Assembly (NCBI GenBank): GCA_024734495.1
Contig: JALMQS010000841.1
Location: 1,622,749-1,686,748 of the forward strand
Reading direction: 5' to 3'
DNA: 64,000 nt
Origin: Forficula auricularia
Lineage: Eukaryota > Arthropoda > Insecta > Dermaptera > Forficulidae
This document shows, piece after piece, positions 34,130-64,000 of this stretch. The notes below the pieces were generated by a model that saw only the letters and a program-made list of their open reading frames with translations, was not told the origin of the DNA and did no database searches. A program made the translations under genes and the position numbers. Position 1 is the stretch's first letter. Each line of letters begins with the position of its first letter.

Positions 34130-34810
34130 CTCCGTGGCTACAAATTTACATATTTTATTATTCTAATTTTTGTTACACAATCCTGAATACTCCTGCTATT
34201 GAGCAGAATTCAAAATAAAACAATAAGTATTTTACTTTTGGAGAAAAAAAAATATTTTTGACGGACTTATCTATGTTTTAAAAAATGTGGATGAACTAAC
34301 TTTAAATCATCTTTAATTAAAAAAAGCCTAGTATTCTAGCATTGCAAGTTATTTGAATTTTTTTGGCAAAATTTGCTAATTTTAAAACATATTTTTATAG
34401 CAAATGATTACGTCAATCAAGATGGGACTAAATTGACTAAAATATTATTTAAAGAAACACTAACAAAATATGTTTTTAAATTGGCTAATTTTGCCAAAAA
34501 AATACAAATAGTTTTTTTTTTCTAAAAAAGAAAGTACAAAGTGTTGTATCATTTTGAAATTTTGACTAGATGGGTCAATTTTTTAAATAACTTCCCATGC
34601 TAGCATACTAGACTTTTTCTTTAAGTTAGTTCATCCACATTTTTTAAAACATTTAAGTCCGGAAAAAATATTTTTTTTTCTCCAAAAGTACAATACTTAT
34701 AGATTTATTTTGAATTCTGCTCAATAGCAGGATTATTCAGGATTGCGTAACAAAAATTAGATTAATAAAATGTGTAAATTTGTAGCCTCAGCATCTCATT
34801 ATTTAGGGCA
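34130..34810. repeat. Foldback element, arms about 190 bp
   Basis: TAATGAGACTCCGTGGCTAC, ATTGAGCAGAATTCAAAATA and GTGGATGAACTAACTT on the left are mirrored on the right by AAGTTAGTTCATCCAC, TATTTTGAATTCTGCTCAAT and GTAGCCTCAGCATCTCATTA. The outer CAGGGTAGC also mirrors. The loop (34320-34610) is AT-rich and partly self-inverted. Confidence 0.8.
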
Positions 34811-34894
34811 GGGTAGCCATTTTCATAAAATGCCTATAACTCGAAAATTATGAGACTTTTATGAAAAAAATCGTTAGAGCCGTTTTTGGGAAAA

Positions 34895-35295
34895 TAAAAA
34901 AAAACGAAAAATCTTTCATGTAAATGTCCACTTCCGGTTTTCCGATTTCAACCAAAAGCTTGCTGTACTCCTTCTAGCCTATATCGTGCTTAAGTTTTGA
35001 ATTTCGTATCTCTGAGACTTATGGTTGCGAAACGCAGGGGGGTACATACTTATGTACATACGTACATACACACTAACAAATGGATTTTTGGCCACTGGGG
35101 ACCAAAAATTGCGGTTTTATGTCCTAAACCCGATTTCCAACTATTAAGGACATCGATTCCTTCCACCTAAAGTTACAAAATGAAATTAACTTTTTTCATC
35201 TCTGAGATACAAGTTCTCAAAGAGTCAGGACCCAGACTGGCCATCGCAATACTTTCGCATTATATTCTATGAATATAAATGTGAAAGTAAAAATG
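34895..35295 (-). repeat. Repeat family X
   Basis: It carries GTCCACTTCCGGTTTTCCG, a GTACATACGTACATAC run, GGTTTTATGTCCTAAA, CATCGATTCCTTCCACCTA and the ATATAAATGTGAAAGTAAAA terminus in the same order as 5478-5970. The hairpin end is missing. Confidence 0.7.
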
Positions 35296-37494
35296 TATTA
35301 TATAGATCTTAAATAGCAATTTTATAAAACTAGAATTAAATTAATAATTTCAAGTTTTCTGGATTATTAGACAGTTTAATTAAAATAATTTGTTAATTTA
35401 GTGGAAGTTGGTGATTTCTTTTTTCTAGCCAGTCCATTTTGTGTACAATCATGAAAGTTCAATTTTCAGAAAATGTAGAATAAAAAAATATTTTTTCAAT
35501 ATCAATCCAAATATGAAGAATAAACAATTGGATTTAACAAAATTTTAAAAATGAGTAGAGAAAGAGATGATTGAATATAATTTAGAGTATTGAACGAATT
35601 CTTTAAATATTCTGTTGATAATGAAAAAAACCTTCAATTAAAAATTAAATGAAAATTCGAGCTAGTATAGTCAATCAATATCCCATCTATTAATCTATTT
35701 GACGCAAATGACAGTGGAAATGAATATCCCGTATTGGAATAGATAAATAAACATTAAACTTGATAGGGAGACAATCATATTGAATTCCATTTCAATATCC
35801 TTCTTTTTATATTCTACAAAACTCGAAGATATATATTTTTTGTCGAGAATAACATCCAAACTTGGTAATTTGTTATTTTTGATATTTGATAAAAGATATT
35901 AGATGGCTTTCAATAACTCTTGGAAATATGAGAAATGAGCTGATACGTTAATTTCAGTTTTCAATTTTCTTACTAGTCCAGGCAAATTACGTGAAAAAAT
36001 GGCATAAATAGGAAATAATTTTCAGTAAAGATTTTATTACTGGAATGCCTTTATTGCTACTCCAACATTATTACCCTAAGTTTTCCCCCAAATCTGTGTT
36101 GTGGAAATTTTTCTACGCGCCTCAAAATGAGAAAATTTCGGAGTTTTTTGAGTTTTTCTTGAATAACTCTAAAACGGCTTAACAAATCAAAAAGATATCT
36201 TTTAGATAAATTAAATCTCTTTAAATTACCCGTAAAATGATAACAATTTCATCTATTTAGGTTCAGTAGAACCGCTACTACCGTCTGTCAAAAAACAGCC
36301 TCCGGGATCACTTTTGAATATCCCTAAAACTCATACTTTTTTCGAATTTTCCCCATATTGACCATGAAGGAGCACGTTTTAGAGAAATACGACTCTATTT
36401 TTAAACTAGATTAAATTTAAATAAAGTTTCATTCAAATTGGATAATGGTAACATATGGTTGAAGTTTTGGGGGAAAACTTAGGGTAGTAATATTGGAGTA
36501 CGAATAAAGGTACCTGCAATAAAATCTTTACGGGGAATTATTTCCTGTTAAAATCCTAATTTGCCTGGACTATACTTTGAGATTCATAATTTTTAGGGTT
36601 CCATTGGAAAAGTAAAACAGAACCCTATTAGTGCCGTTACAATGTCCGCCTGCCAGAGAATTGTAGTTCATAAAAAATACAAAATTGAAATTTACAAGTT
36701 ACATATAAAAAAAATACTATTTTTTAATAGAAAACAATCTTATAAGGTTTATTCAAAATCCAAACCTTACGGGAGAATTTCTCCCTTTATCAATGGAATT
36801 ATAAAAATGAAAAATTTTCTTTAAGAAATGAATATAAAGCAACTTTTTTATTTTTTTTTTTTTAATTCCATTAATAAAGGGCGCAGAGTGCGTAAAAGAA
36901 ATTTCTGGGGGGGGTTGAAAATTGTTGCATTTTAGCATTAAGTTCTACCTATATGCTAAAAATAAAAACGGTCTAGTCTTAAAACTTAACAAAAGGTAAT
37001 AAAAAGCTCTTTCAATTCTTTAGAAGTGAATAAAATGGGGAGGGGGGGGGGAATTTTTATGAAACTGAGGGGGAAGAAGGCACCCCTGATTATGGGGATA
37101 TAGCTTAGTATAATAGATAGAACCTGGAGGTAACTTCTTCCTTCAGTTAAAAGCTTTATTTTAATATTATTTTTAATTTAAAATTCTGATAAAAAGGTCG
37201 ATTTTTATTTGAGAGCCGCTTTCAAATTAAAAAAAATACAAAAATATATAATAGTCGACCAATGTAGCCCATGTCAATCCATAAAGCAAAATATTTAGTG
37301 GAAATTTTTTTTTTATTAAGACAAAAATAGAAGAAGAAGAAATTAAAAAAGAACATAATTCTTGATTAAACATATGAAATATATTTATTTACGGTTAGTT
37401 TGCAAAAATAAAAGGTTTGTCATTGCCGTTACTCATCCCATGAGCCCTGCCCTTTTGATGGGATGGTTATGACCACATCGTGGCTACGCCCCTG

Positions 37495-38187
37495 GTAATA
37501 TACGAATGTCCTTTGTATCATGGCCGTGGCGAGCGGGGGATGGGGATTAGTGTATTAACTCCCCTCCCCCGTAATCTTAAGATAAACATCGAAATTTTAC
37601 AGGATATAAATAAAACGTTCAATAAAAATTCAATAGAAGTAATAGTCAGATAAAAAAAGCAATCTAGGCATCAAGGAGGTCATTTCTCTTACTCCTAGGA
37701 GTATATCCACCCCCCCTCCCACGAAAATTAACTACATGAAGTTTAACTAATAAATATATATAAAAATGAATTAATAATACGTTTTATCTTTTGAGCAGAT
37801 GGGAGATTGTTATTTAATAAATGATACGGGGAGCAAAGCAATATCTATTCATCAGTGGTAAAAAAAAAATATATTACTACCAAAGATTGTTTAAACATTA
37901 ATTAACATTATAGATAAGTTTAATGATAGTGAGTAGAAAAGGAAATAAAAATTAATTGCCTAAACGAAAAGAGTTAAACAGGTTCAACAGGGTACAGGGC
38001 CCATGAAGAAGAAATAGAATGCTCATAAAATGGTCAAATTAATTTCAGCTCTTTAATGTTTAATTAACAAATGTTTCATTGCATTTGGTATATTAACTTT
38101 AATCTATCTATCGAAAAAATTAAAGGGAATAAAAATAAACTAGCCCCAATGAAAAACTAGTTACTGCTTTGTTGAATTTATAAATGA
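37495..38187. other. No gene recognised
   Basis: AT-rich with short C-runs. Nothing bounded or coding. Confidence 0.4.
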
Positions 38188-39225
38188 CTAGGTGCAAGGC
38201 TTCGGCTGGAGGCCCTCTTGCTAGCCAGCAGACTATCCCCCCTGGACCCCCCCACCCGAAACCCCCCATCACACCCACCCCGCACCATGCACCCACGCCC
38301 CACATCACAACCCCTACACTGCACCCCGAACCCCACCCTCTGTTACGCCCCTGGACCCCCACCCCGTACCACCTCCACACAACACCCCCAGCTACGCCCC
38401 CTGAACAACATCCCCCGTACCATACCCGCGTACCACCCCCCTGCTATTCCCTCTGGACCACCACCCCCGAACCAAGGGCAGATCCAGGGGGGGGCGGAGG
38501 GGGCGACCGCCCCCCCATAGAGGCCCGTGCCTGGCAAAAAAAATTTGTAAAAAAAAAATTTATTTTTTCGAAAAATTTTAAAATTGAAAATAAAGTCCGT
38601 GTGTGTTGGGGGCGGGCGGCGTCTCTGACCCCCCCCCCCCCGCTTGGACAATTTGATCGCGACACACTTCCGAGATAAAAAAAAGAGTCTTATATACATC
38701 GGGCACCTTATATACATTCACCCCCCCCATAAAAAATTTTTGGATCCGCCCTTGCCCCGAACCCCCCACTCCACCAACCCTTCACCCTACCACTGCATTC
38801 CACCCACACCCGCACCCAGTTTTTGCATTTCTATACTTCTATTGGCCCGTAGATTATGTGTACAAAATTTGGTTGAGTTTGATCCAATAGCAAGAATTTA
38901 CATTTTTTGACCCTCCCCCCATTTTAGGTGGTTAGTTTCTGCATTTCTAGCTCTCTAGAGGCCCACAGATTATGAATACAAAATTTGGTTGAGTTTGCTC
39001 CAAGGGCAAGAATTTACATTATTTCACCCTCCCCTCCTTTTTGGGTGTTTTTTTCGGGAATTTTTTCAAACAAAAGTTGTCAGAAATCACACCCCTACAA
39101 CTTTGCTCATAACAAAATTTGCCGTGGAGTTAAAAGTTTAGGCGTTATTTGATAATTTCCATTAGTGCGCAACCCCAAACCCCGTCTTTGGGTCAAAATA
39201 TCAAAAGGTTATATATATAGCTATA
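38188..39225 (-). mobile_element. Helitron family B, 5'-truncated, C-rich on +
   Basis: On the minus strand the element ends GGGCCTCCAGCCGAAGCC, then TTGCACCTAG and host T: hairpin plus CTAG. Its interior shares the GGTGG/GGGTGC-rich tract and the 'CACCCAAAATGGGG' monomers with 59703-60698. The homologous sequence stops near 39225, so about 240 bp of the 5' end are missing. A hAT MITE (38473-38754) is nested. The proline/glycine-rich frames here are low-complexity translations. Confidence 0.75.
38473..38754. mobile_element. hAT MITE, CAAGGGCGGATCC family
   Basis: TIR CAAGGGCAGATCCAGG / inverse of CAAGGGCGGATCCAAA; TSD CCCCGAAC perfect on both sides (38465-38472 and 38755-38762). A 263-bp sister copy is at 51775-52037. 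The centre has G/C homopolymer runs around CCATAGAGGCCCGTGCCTGG. Confidence 0.93.
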
Positions 39226-39342
39226 AAAGTAAGTAAATAAACTACAAGATTAAGTTATTTTTTTTATTAATGAGTAATTATTGCATAAAAAATAGTTAAA
39301 CTATAAATGTGAACTATAGAAAATTATGCTGCCGACAACCAG

Positions 39343-39513
39343 AGGCGAAACAGTTTCTTCTCCCCCCCCCCCCGGAAGAATCCTCGTGGGGCCCCTATAA
39401 ATTTTAAAGAAGTATTTAATTAACATTATTAAAAATTAATTATAAAAACAAACAAATTTTCCTAAGCTCACGGTGGTCTCACGGGTCCCCTAGGTTTGTG
39501 GGCTCCCCGCACT
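39343..39513. repeat. Possible small inverted-repeat element
   Basis: AGAGGCGAAACAGTTT on the left and CACTGTTACGCC on the right are partly inverted (GGCGNAACAGT). The interior contains a C-run and CTCACGGTGGTCTCACGGG. No TSD. Confidence 0.35.
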
Positions 39514-40006
39514 GTTACGCCAACAATGATACATTTTCATCACATGGGTAAAAAGAGTTATAATTTATAATAATATTTAAAAATTGTTAATTCAATTATA
39601 TAATATTAAACTAAATTGGCTTACATTTTAATTTTTAGTATGATATAATATTTAATTATATACCTGAATCCTTGAATCGCCAGTAGTATGGGCAAGTGTT
39701 TTCTTGGAAGAATGCCAATAGCTATCACAGCACTGACTGAAAGACCGGTCAGTCAACTTGTAGGAGGTGATTCGAAGCGTGCGGTCTCTCGCGGAGGCCT
39801 TAGGAGCTATGAATGGTCCTACGTCCTACCTTAAAATTCTTCCCCTCATTCCCCTAACCATCCTACGGATTGAGGTCCTGATATAAGAATAGCATCTGTG
39901 GACAGGAATAGAGTAGTAAATGGGAAGTGCTGGTGCAAACTTTTGCCACTAGCAGCGCCACAAAAAACTGTGCCAACTGAGCGCTCTAGTCTGAATGTCT
40001 CATCTC
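39514..40006. other. Apparently single-copy stretch, no gene recognised
   Basis: About 39660-40000 is less AT-rich than its surroundings. Short frames on both strands (39846-40040 and 39898-40080) overlap and show no family resemblance. Confidence 0.35.
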
Positions 40007-40156
40007 CGAGGGGTGAGCCGCGACCTAAAATCGTGTACACCTACTTACACTTTCATTTTCAAGTAGAAGACAATAGATGACAATAGATTATCTAATGAAT
40101 TCCAAAGTAATTCCAAAGACGGTGTACACGTAATTCCAATCGCGGTTCACCCCTCG
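40007..40156. mobile_element. hAT MITE, CGAGGGGTGAACC family
   Basis: Both TIRs are present (CGAGGGGTGAGCCGCGA left, TCGCGGTTCACCCCTCG right), with the internal CGTGTACACC and GGTGTACACG boxes. The flanks CTCATCTC / GTCACCGC match at only 5 of 8, so the TSD has decayed or the site is rearranged. Confidence 0.82.
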
Positions 40157-40196
40157 GTCACCGCGCATACAGTTTATAGCTATATAGTCTCTAATT

Positions 40197-40397
40197 TCTT
40201 TTGTATATGTATTTAAAATTTGAAGGGAAAAACATATGAACGGGAAAGGGATTTATCTCATTATGATCTTCACATCTATAGGCCCTCGTGGTAAATTTCA
40301 ATGCTTTTTCTAATGATAATTGACACTGCGATTTATATGTTGGTCTGTTTCCACAGCCGTAAGCTATAGAGCAAACCATTTTTTTAATTAAATTCAC
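40197..40397 (-). pseudogene. Possible THAP-domain N-terminus, remnant
   Basis: A minus-strand frame (68 codons from 40397) includes MVCSIAYGCGNRPTY, which resembles the start of a THAP zinc-finger domain (usual pattern M-V/P-x-x-C-x-A-x-x-C-x-N-R). It later reads INPFPVHMF, near the F-P position of that domain, but the spacing is off by one and the second half of the C2CH finger is absent. CCGCCATATTGG upstream on this strand would suit a promoter. A single short exon of a lost or distant gene is possible; chance is not excluded. Confidence 0.3.
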
Positions 40398-40639
40398 TTA
40401 CAATCGTATCAACACAATGATGTCTGTGGGTTTTCCAATATGGCGGAGTCGTCTGCTAGAGAGCTTCACTTTTTCAATCTGGAACTCCCTCTGTTAAAAG
40501 TCTGTGGTCACCGCGTTCCAATTTCACTATTTATTTCCCTTTTTTTATCCAAATGATTTACGATTAAATAGCTAAAAATGGTTTAGTGTTGTGCATATGG
40601 AAGTACCGCTCCAGGAACACACATTTTTCCTTTAGACTA

Positions 40640-41165
40640 CGCCAGACGCAAACAATGGGAAATACCTTTAAGGCGAGATGGCTTCAAAAGCACGGAACAT
40701 ACTTAATTTGAAAGCTGTTCACACACAAAAGTGTTACCAAATAGCGAAACCATCGACAGAGCATATTTTTATATAACGCAGTATACCTTGTCCAAATACG
40801 TTTTATTGAACTCTTCCAAACCAACTTGATGGAATTTTTCTTCAACTGTGTATCACAACACATTTCACAATGTTCCATTTGTAAAGATTACATCTTCCTG
40901 ATAATACATTCACGTCTACTGCGAATGGCGTTGCAAATGCACAAAAATTATGTTCATTTGATCCAGCTTGCGGGCCGCAACATGACTCCGCGGCCGCATG
41001 CATGTTAAAAAAACCAAATGAAACGAAACGATGATTCGTGACATGAAACTCGATTCCGTTGCAGTTTAAAGACATTTTTCATTTCACCTATTCTTAGAGT
41101 AGTCAGATTTTTTGTTGCTAAAAAGTCGATGATAATTTTTTGGCCTCGTGTTGGCCACCCCTTCT
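40640..41165 (-). pseudogene. Decayed hAT transposase, C-terminal region
   Basis: Read on the minus strand across frameshifts, it contains ATPFAVDVNVLSGRCNL, QMEHCEMCCDTQLKKN, YTALYKNMLCRWF and a block ending SFQIKY. These fit the 'NPFNVD..LQ-ELIDLQCDT-LK-KF..YPALYKNAL-MLSLFGSTYLCEQLFS' region of hAT transposases often annotated as GTF2IRD2-like in arthropods. An end AGGGGTGGCCAACACGAGG lies at 41140-41158. The DDE region and N-terminal zinc finger are missing. Confidence 0.65.
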
Positions 41166-41794
41166 TTAAAGCTAATCGAGAAGATAGACAAGAAGGATGA
41201 AGAAGAATTTGACCGCAATGTAAATTAATTCTAAAAATTTAAGTATTAAAATTGTGAAGAGGAAATTCGCGAGTCGGGTGGAGATAAAACATAGAGAAAA
41301 AGACATAAGAATATAATTTGAATCAAGATAAAAGATATTAATTTATAAAGTAATTTATTATAAAATAATTGTGTATAAATGACAATTATATTAAACCCAA
41401 ACCCCAAATAGGCTACGGATGAGATTAAATAAACAAATAAAATAAATATATACTTATATAGATTAATGTAAATAATAATTAAATTTAATTTAAATATTAT
41501 TAAAATATTACAGTCATCATGTAATCTCTTTTCAAATGACTTGGCACAAGTTTCGGTCGTGCCCCGAGCTTTGAACTAGCATTTTGATTGCAACTCGAGG
41601 GGAAAATCAATGTTTTCATCCAATAATTTTTAAAGAATTGAGTAGTTATTAATAATAACTACATACCTTGGTTCGGTGGGTGATTCCTTTTTTTTAATTT
41701 CTCTCTTGTTTTGTAGTGGCGTTAATATTTCTTCCGTCAGGGGTTCCATTATCAGTCATTGTACCTATTTATTTACATTTTTAACATTATTAAG
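41166..41794. other. No gene recognised
   Basis: Very AT-rich, no bounded elements. Confidence 0.4.
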
Positions 41795-42370
41795 TAAAAG
41801 AAAAAGAATTTAATTTTTAGAACAAATTCTAAGATTTTAGTAGAAATATTTAGTAAAAAAATTTTAATTTCTGTGCTTATATATTATATTGCGATTCAGA
41901 GAGAGGTTTTTGTCTCAAGGGCTCAAAGGCTAACTGCCCGGAAAGCATATGTTAGTTCTCAGATTCGACTCCTGAAGGGATTAATCTTCTCTGATATCGC
42001 AATTTAATATACTAATACTACTAATATATTCTAAACTATTAAAGGACATTTGTGCCTGCCTCTGTATGTACCTATGTACCTACCTACCTATGTATCTATG
42101 TTCGTCCCCCAACAAAAACAGTCCTCATGGTTACCAACTTAAATGAAATTATCTATATATATATATATAAAATTAAGGTTTTGTCTGTACATTGGGGTGG
42201 TGGTGTGGGTAGGGGTGCTGGGTGGGTTTCTGGGGGGAGGGTTCGAGAGGTGGGGGTCCAGGGGGCGAGCCCCCGGGCTAGTAAGAGGGCCGCCGGAGGC
42301 TGGCTTTGCTGCTAGTATTTCTACTAAAATCTTAGAATTTGTCCTAAAAATTAAATTCTTTCTCTTTTAA
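41795..42370. repeat. Foldback with tRNA-like core, split by a Helitron
   Basis: The outer arms AGAATTTAATTTTTAGAACA..TTTTAGTAGAAATA (41807-41851) and their inverse (42316-42360) match closely. An inner pair, ATTGCGATTCAGAGAGA and TCTCTGATATCGCAAT, encloses 41905-41985, which has an A-box-like GGGCTCAAAGGCTAAC and a B-box-like AGATTCGACTCC. The Helitron at 42152-42315 lies just inside the right arm. Confidence 0.65.
42152..42315 (+). mobile_element. Short Helitron, family B
   Basis: 5' TCTATATATATATATATAAA then ATTAAGGTTTTGTCTGTAC; 3' hairpin GCCGCCGGAGGCTGGC, then TTTGCTGCTAG before host T. It is 164 bp, an internally deleted version of 59703-60698. Flanking A|T insertion. Glycine-rich frames over it are not genes. 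Confidence 0.85.
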
Positions 42371-42599
42371 TAAACATTGGTTAATTTTCACGTGAGGTGA
42401 TTTTTTGAAAAATATTCCAACTATTTTCAAAAAAAGATGCTCAAATCTTTAGTTTTATTATTAAGTAAAATAAAAAAAATGGGGGAAGCCCAGCCTAAAT
42501 CCTAAACCAGCAGTGAGTATAGAACATGATGAACAAGAAGATAGAGATACAGAAACAAAGAATATAATTTTATATTCGATTTTCATTGTTAGACGATTG

Positions 42600-42867
42600 T
42601 TATTGTAAGTGAACCCGAGCCCAGGGAATCCCTCAAACTTGCCGGGTCTCCCACTCTAGGTGGCTCAATTCCTGCACGCAGGCGCATGTCTTCCCCACCT
42701 GACTCCCATTTGTCCCTTATTTGTCGATTTGTTAGCAAAATCCAGGCCTTTGACAAGCCGCCTGATCACTATAAAAATTTGATTAATTAATGAATTTATG
42801 TTGAATCTCTAATCCTATTGTACCGGTTTCTTTTCTAAAGTATGTACTAAAATTATTTACGTTTAAA
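42600..42867 (+). promoter_or_regulatory. Upstream flank / probable 5' UTR of the DBNL gene
   Basis: The AT content drops at 42610-42770, unlike the surrounding repeats, and no TE signature was seen. A possible 5' UTR splice donor (ATTGTAAGT, 42600-42608) is present. The start codon context TTTAAAATGGC has A at -3 and G at +4, good for initiation. No TATA box or initiator can be assigned with confidence. Confidence 0.4.
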
Positions 42868-62892
<20,025 letters not shown>

Positions 62893-63756
62893 ATCCAAGT
62901 CTGATCGTTCTCCTCCAAATCTTCGCTCGATCTTCCTAAATTAAGTATTTACCGGTTGAAGTAGGAAAACCGTATTAACTGCACTTTTCAACTTTTTCTT
63001 CATAAAACCATTCACCCGGATAGATATATTCTTACAGAGCCATTTTCTGATCGACCTTTCGCTCAATTGTTATTAGAAAGTAAAAATTACGACATAACAT
63101 TTTTCCCTTCATTAAAGGACAATTATTTTTATTTATTTTTTTTTGTTTTTTTTGTTTTTATTAAATGACTAATTTTTATTTATTTTTTTTATAAATTGTG
63201 TACATTTTAATATCTATATCTATTTAAGAATTGTTCGCCTCAAAAAATTGTAACGAATTTCACTATTTTAAAATTTAATATTATATAGAGAGATCATTTT
63301 ATTATTTATATAAAAACGCGTATTTATTTATTTTTTTATTTTTATGAATTTCCAAATCTAATGGTTCAAATGACTAGAGAATATTTATTTTCATTTTTAT
63401 TATATATTTTATCTTTATTTATGAATGAAATATTATTTAATCGATTTCCATATAGGCATATTATATACATATATAGGATGTTCCAAAAAATACAAAGAAA
63501 CTTGAGGGGGTTAAAATGGTTTTGTTAATAAACTAAAATATGCCTTTTTGAGATTATAGTAAATTACTTGTGTTTACAGTAGTTATTCTAATGAATTTCT
63601 GATGAAGAGATAGTCTAAGAATAATAAAAAGTACAAATTCCGGATAAAATTAATTATTTGTTTGTCATTAAAATATTTTATAAAACGACGTTTAGAAGCA
63701 TTTCCCCCTTCTTCAGAGTTTAAAGGTCAACGAAGGAAGCTTGTAACCACCCTGTT
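62893..63756 (+). other. 3' UTR / downstream flank of DBNL
   Basis: The first 200 bp are less AT-rich and free of repeat signatures, as expected for 3' UTR. T-rich runs follow. No AATAAA was found at a convincing distance other than the one overlapping the stop, so the cleavage site is unassigned. On the minus strand 63650-63720 carries a decayed CTGAAGA..AAACGTCG motif. Confidence 0.45.
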
Positions 63757-64000
63757 TTTTTTAATGAAAATGATGAGAGGAGTTACATCAAAAAGGTGCA
63801 TCCCCTAAAGGCCTGGGTTGGCCCCTCCATCGTGAAAAGAATAAGAAGAAGGGATTTTATGGGCTGGGTAGGGGTCGAAGGTATATGTGGATACGGGTTT
63901 TAAACAGCTGAAGGTTATAAGTCGCGGGAAAGACGGTGGCTGGGAGCGAGTTCCAGTCTCCGGAGGTCATAGGGATAAAAGAGTTGGCGAAAGCGCTTGT
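63757..64000 (-). pseudogene. Jockey-like copy, second subfamily, runs off the window
   Basis: The minus strand reads SAFANSFIPMTSGDWNSLPA, then TYNLQLFKTRIHI, a stop region and a 3' UTR with CATCCCCTAAAG-type words (on +) and A-run. It differs clearly from the 54508-54860 subfamily and resembles 32165-32276. Confidence 0.75.

Larger units (their letters stand above)
33210..37494. mobile_element. Composite region bounded by hAT-type ends
   Basis: The left end CAGTGGCGTAGCCAG (33210) and right end GGCTACGCCCCTG (37494) are inverted hAT-type termini of the kind seen at 49799-51095. Flanks share only GTAAT. The words GTCAATCCA..AAAGCAAAATATTT occur just inside both ends (33241 and 37275), and a block with CCATGAAGGAGCA occurs at 33680 and 36363. 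It is therefore probably two or more relatives nested or fused, with a foldback (34130-34810) and family X (34895-35295) inside. Frames at 33199 and 36642 are not genes. Confidence 0.45.

Noticed and set aside
38120..38910. Several Pro-, Thr- or Gly-rich open frames on both strands
   Set aside because: They are translations of the C-rich tract of a minus-strand Helitron and the nested hAT MITE; overlapping frames on both strands have no domain.
63100..63420. Polyadenylation signal
   Set aside because: Only AT-rich near-matches were found; none could be preferred without transcript data.

Overview
The window looks like nuclear DNA of an arthropod, most likely an insect. It is strongly AT-rich, its one host gene has spliceosomal GT-AG introns, and its protein and the surrounding non-LTR, hAT, PIF/Harbinger, Tc1/mariner-like and Helitron remnants are of arthropod type. 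I cannot name the species from sequence alone. Only one intact host gene is visible: a drebrin-like / actin-binding protein 1 gene (DBNL/Abp1 family) on the + strand, with ten coding exons between 42868 and 62892. They splice in frame into 497 codons: an N-terminal ADF-homology (actin-binding) domain, a charged coiled coil, a disordered linker and a C-terminal SH3 domain. All nine introns have GT..AG borders. Three are 69-75 bp; the other six are 1.4-3.9 kb and filled with transposon debris, so about 1.5 kb of coding sequence occupies 20 kb.

Positions 1-42.6 kb hold no convincing host gene. They are a mosaic of nested transposons that can be delimited by terminal inverted repeats (TIRs) and target-site duplications (TSDs): hAT elements with 8-bp TSDs (1641-2638, 19910-22194, 31428-31574, 38473-38754 and a family ending in CGAGGGGTGAACC), PIF/Harbinger elements with TTA or TAA TSDs (1410-1584, 21577-22182), TA-flanked elements (3794-4353, 32277-32809), two Helitron families with a terminal hairpin and CTAG end, 5'-truncated Jockey-like non-LTR copies, an RT fragment with a YADD motif (15735-16482), and many long palindromes. 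A possible THAP-domain remnant (minus, 40197-40397) and a hAT transposase remnant (minus, 40640-41165) precede the host gene.

The region 42.6-64 kb is the DBNL gene and its 3' flank. Intron 3 carries three hAT elements next to ATCTAGAT target sequences and two tRNA-derived SINE-like pieces. Intron 5 has a 1.3-kb hAT, a locally repeated segment with an unoccupied paralogous site, and tandem Helitrons preceded by an (ATCT)n tract. Intron 6 has a Jockey copy split by a 1.2-kb hAT that itself carries a retroelement tail. Intron 9 has a Helitron inside a foldback and a 152-bp satellite. The most interesting structural signal is a motif, CTGANGA - short stem - GAAA, that recurs in several palindrome families with different but still complementary stems. 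It resembles a hammerhead ribozyme core but has one extra nucleotide before the stem.
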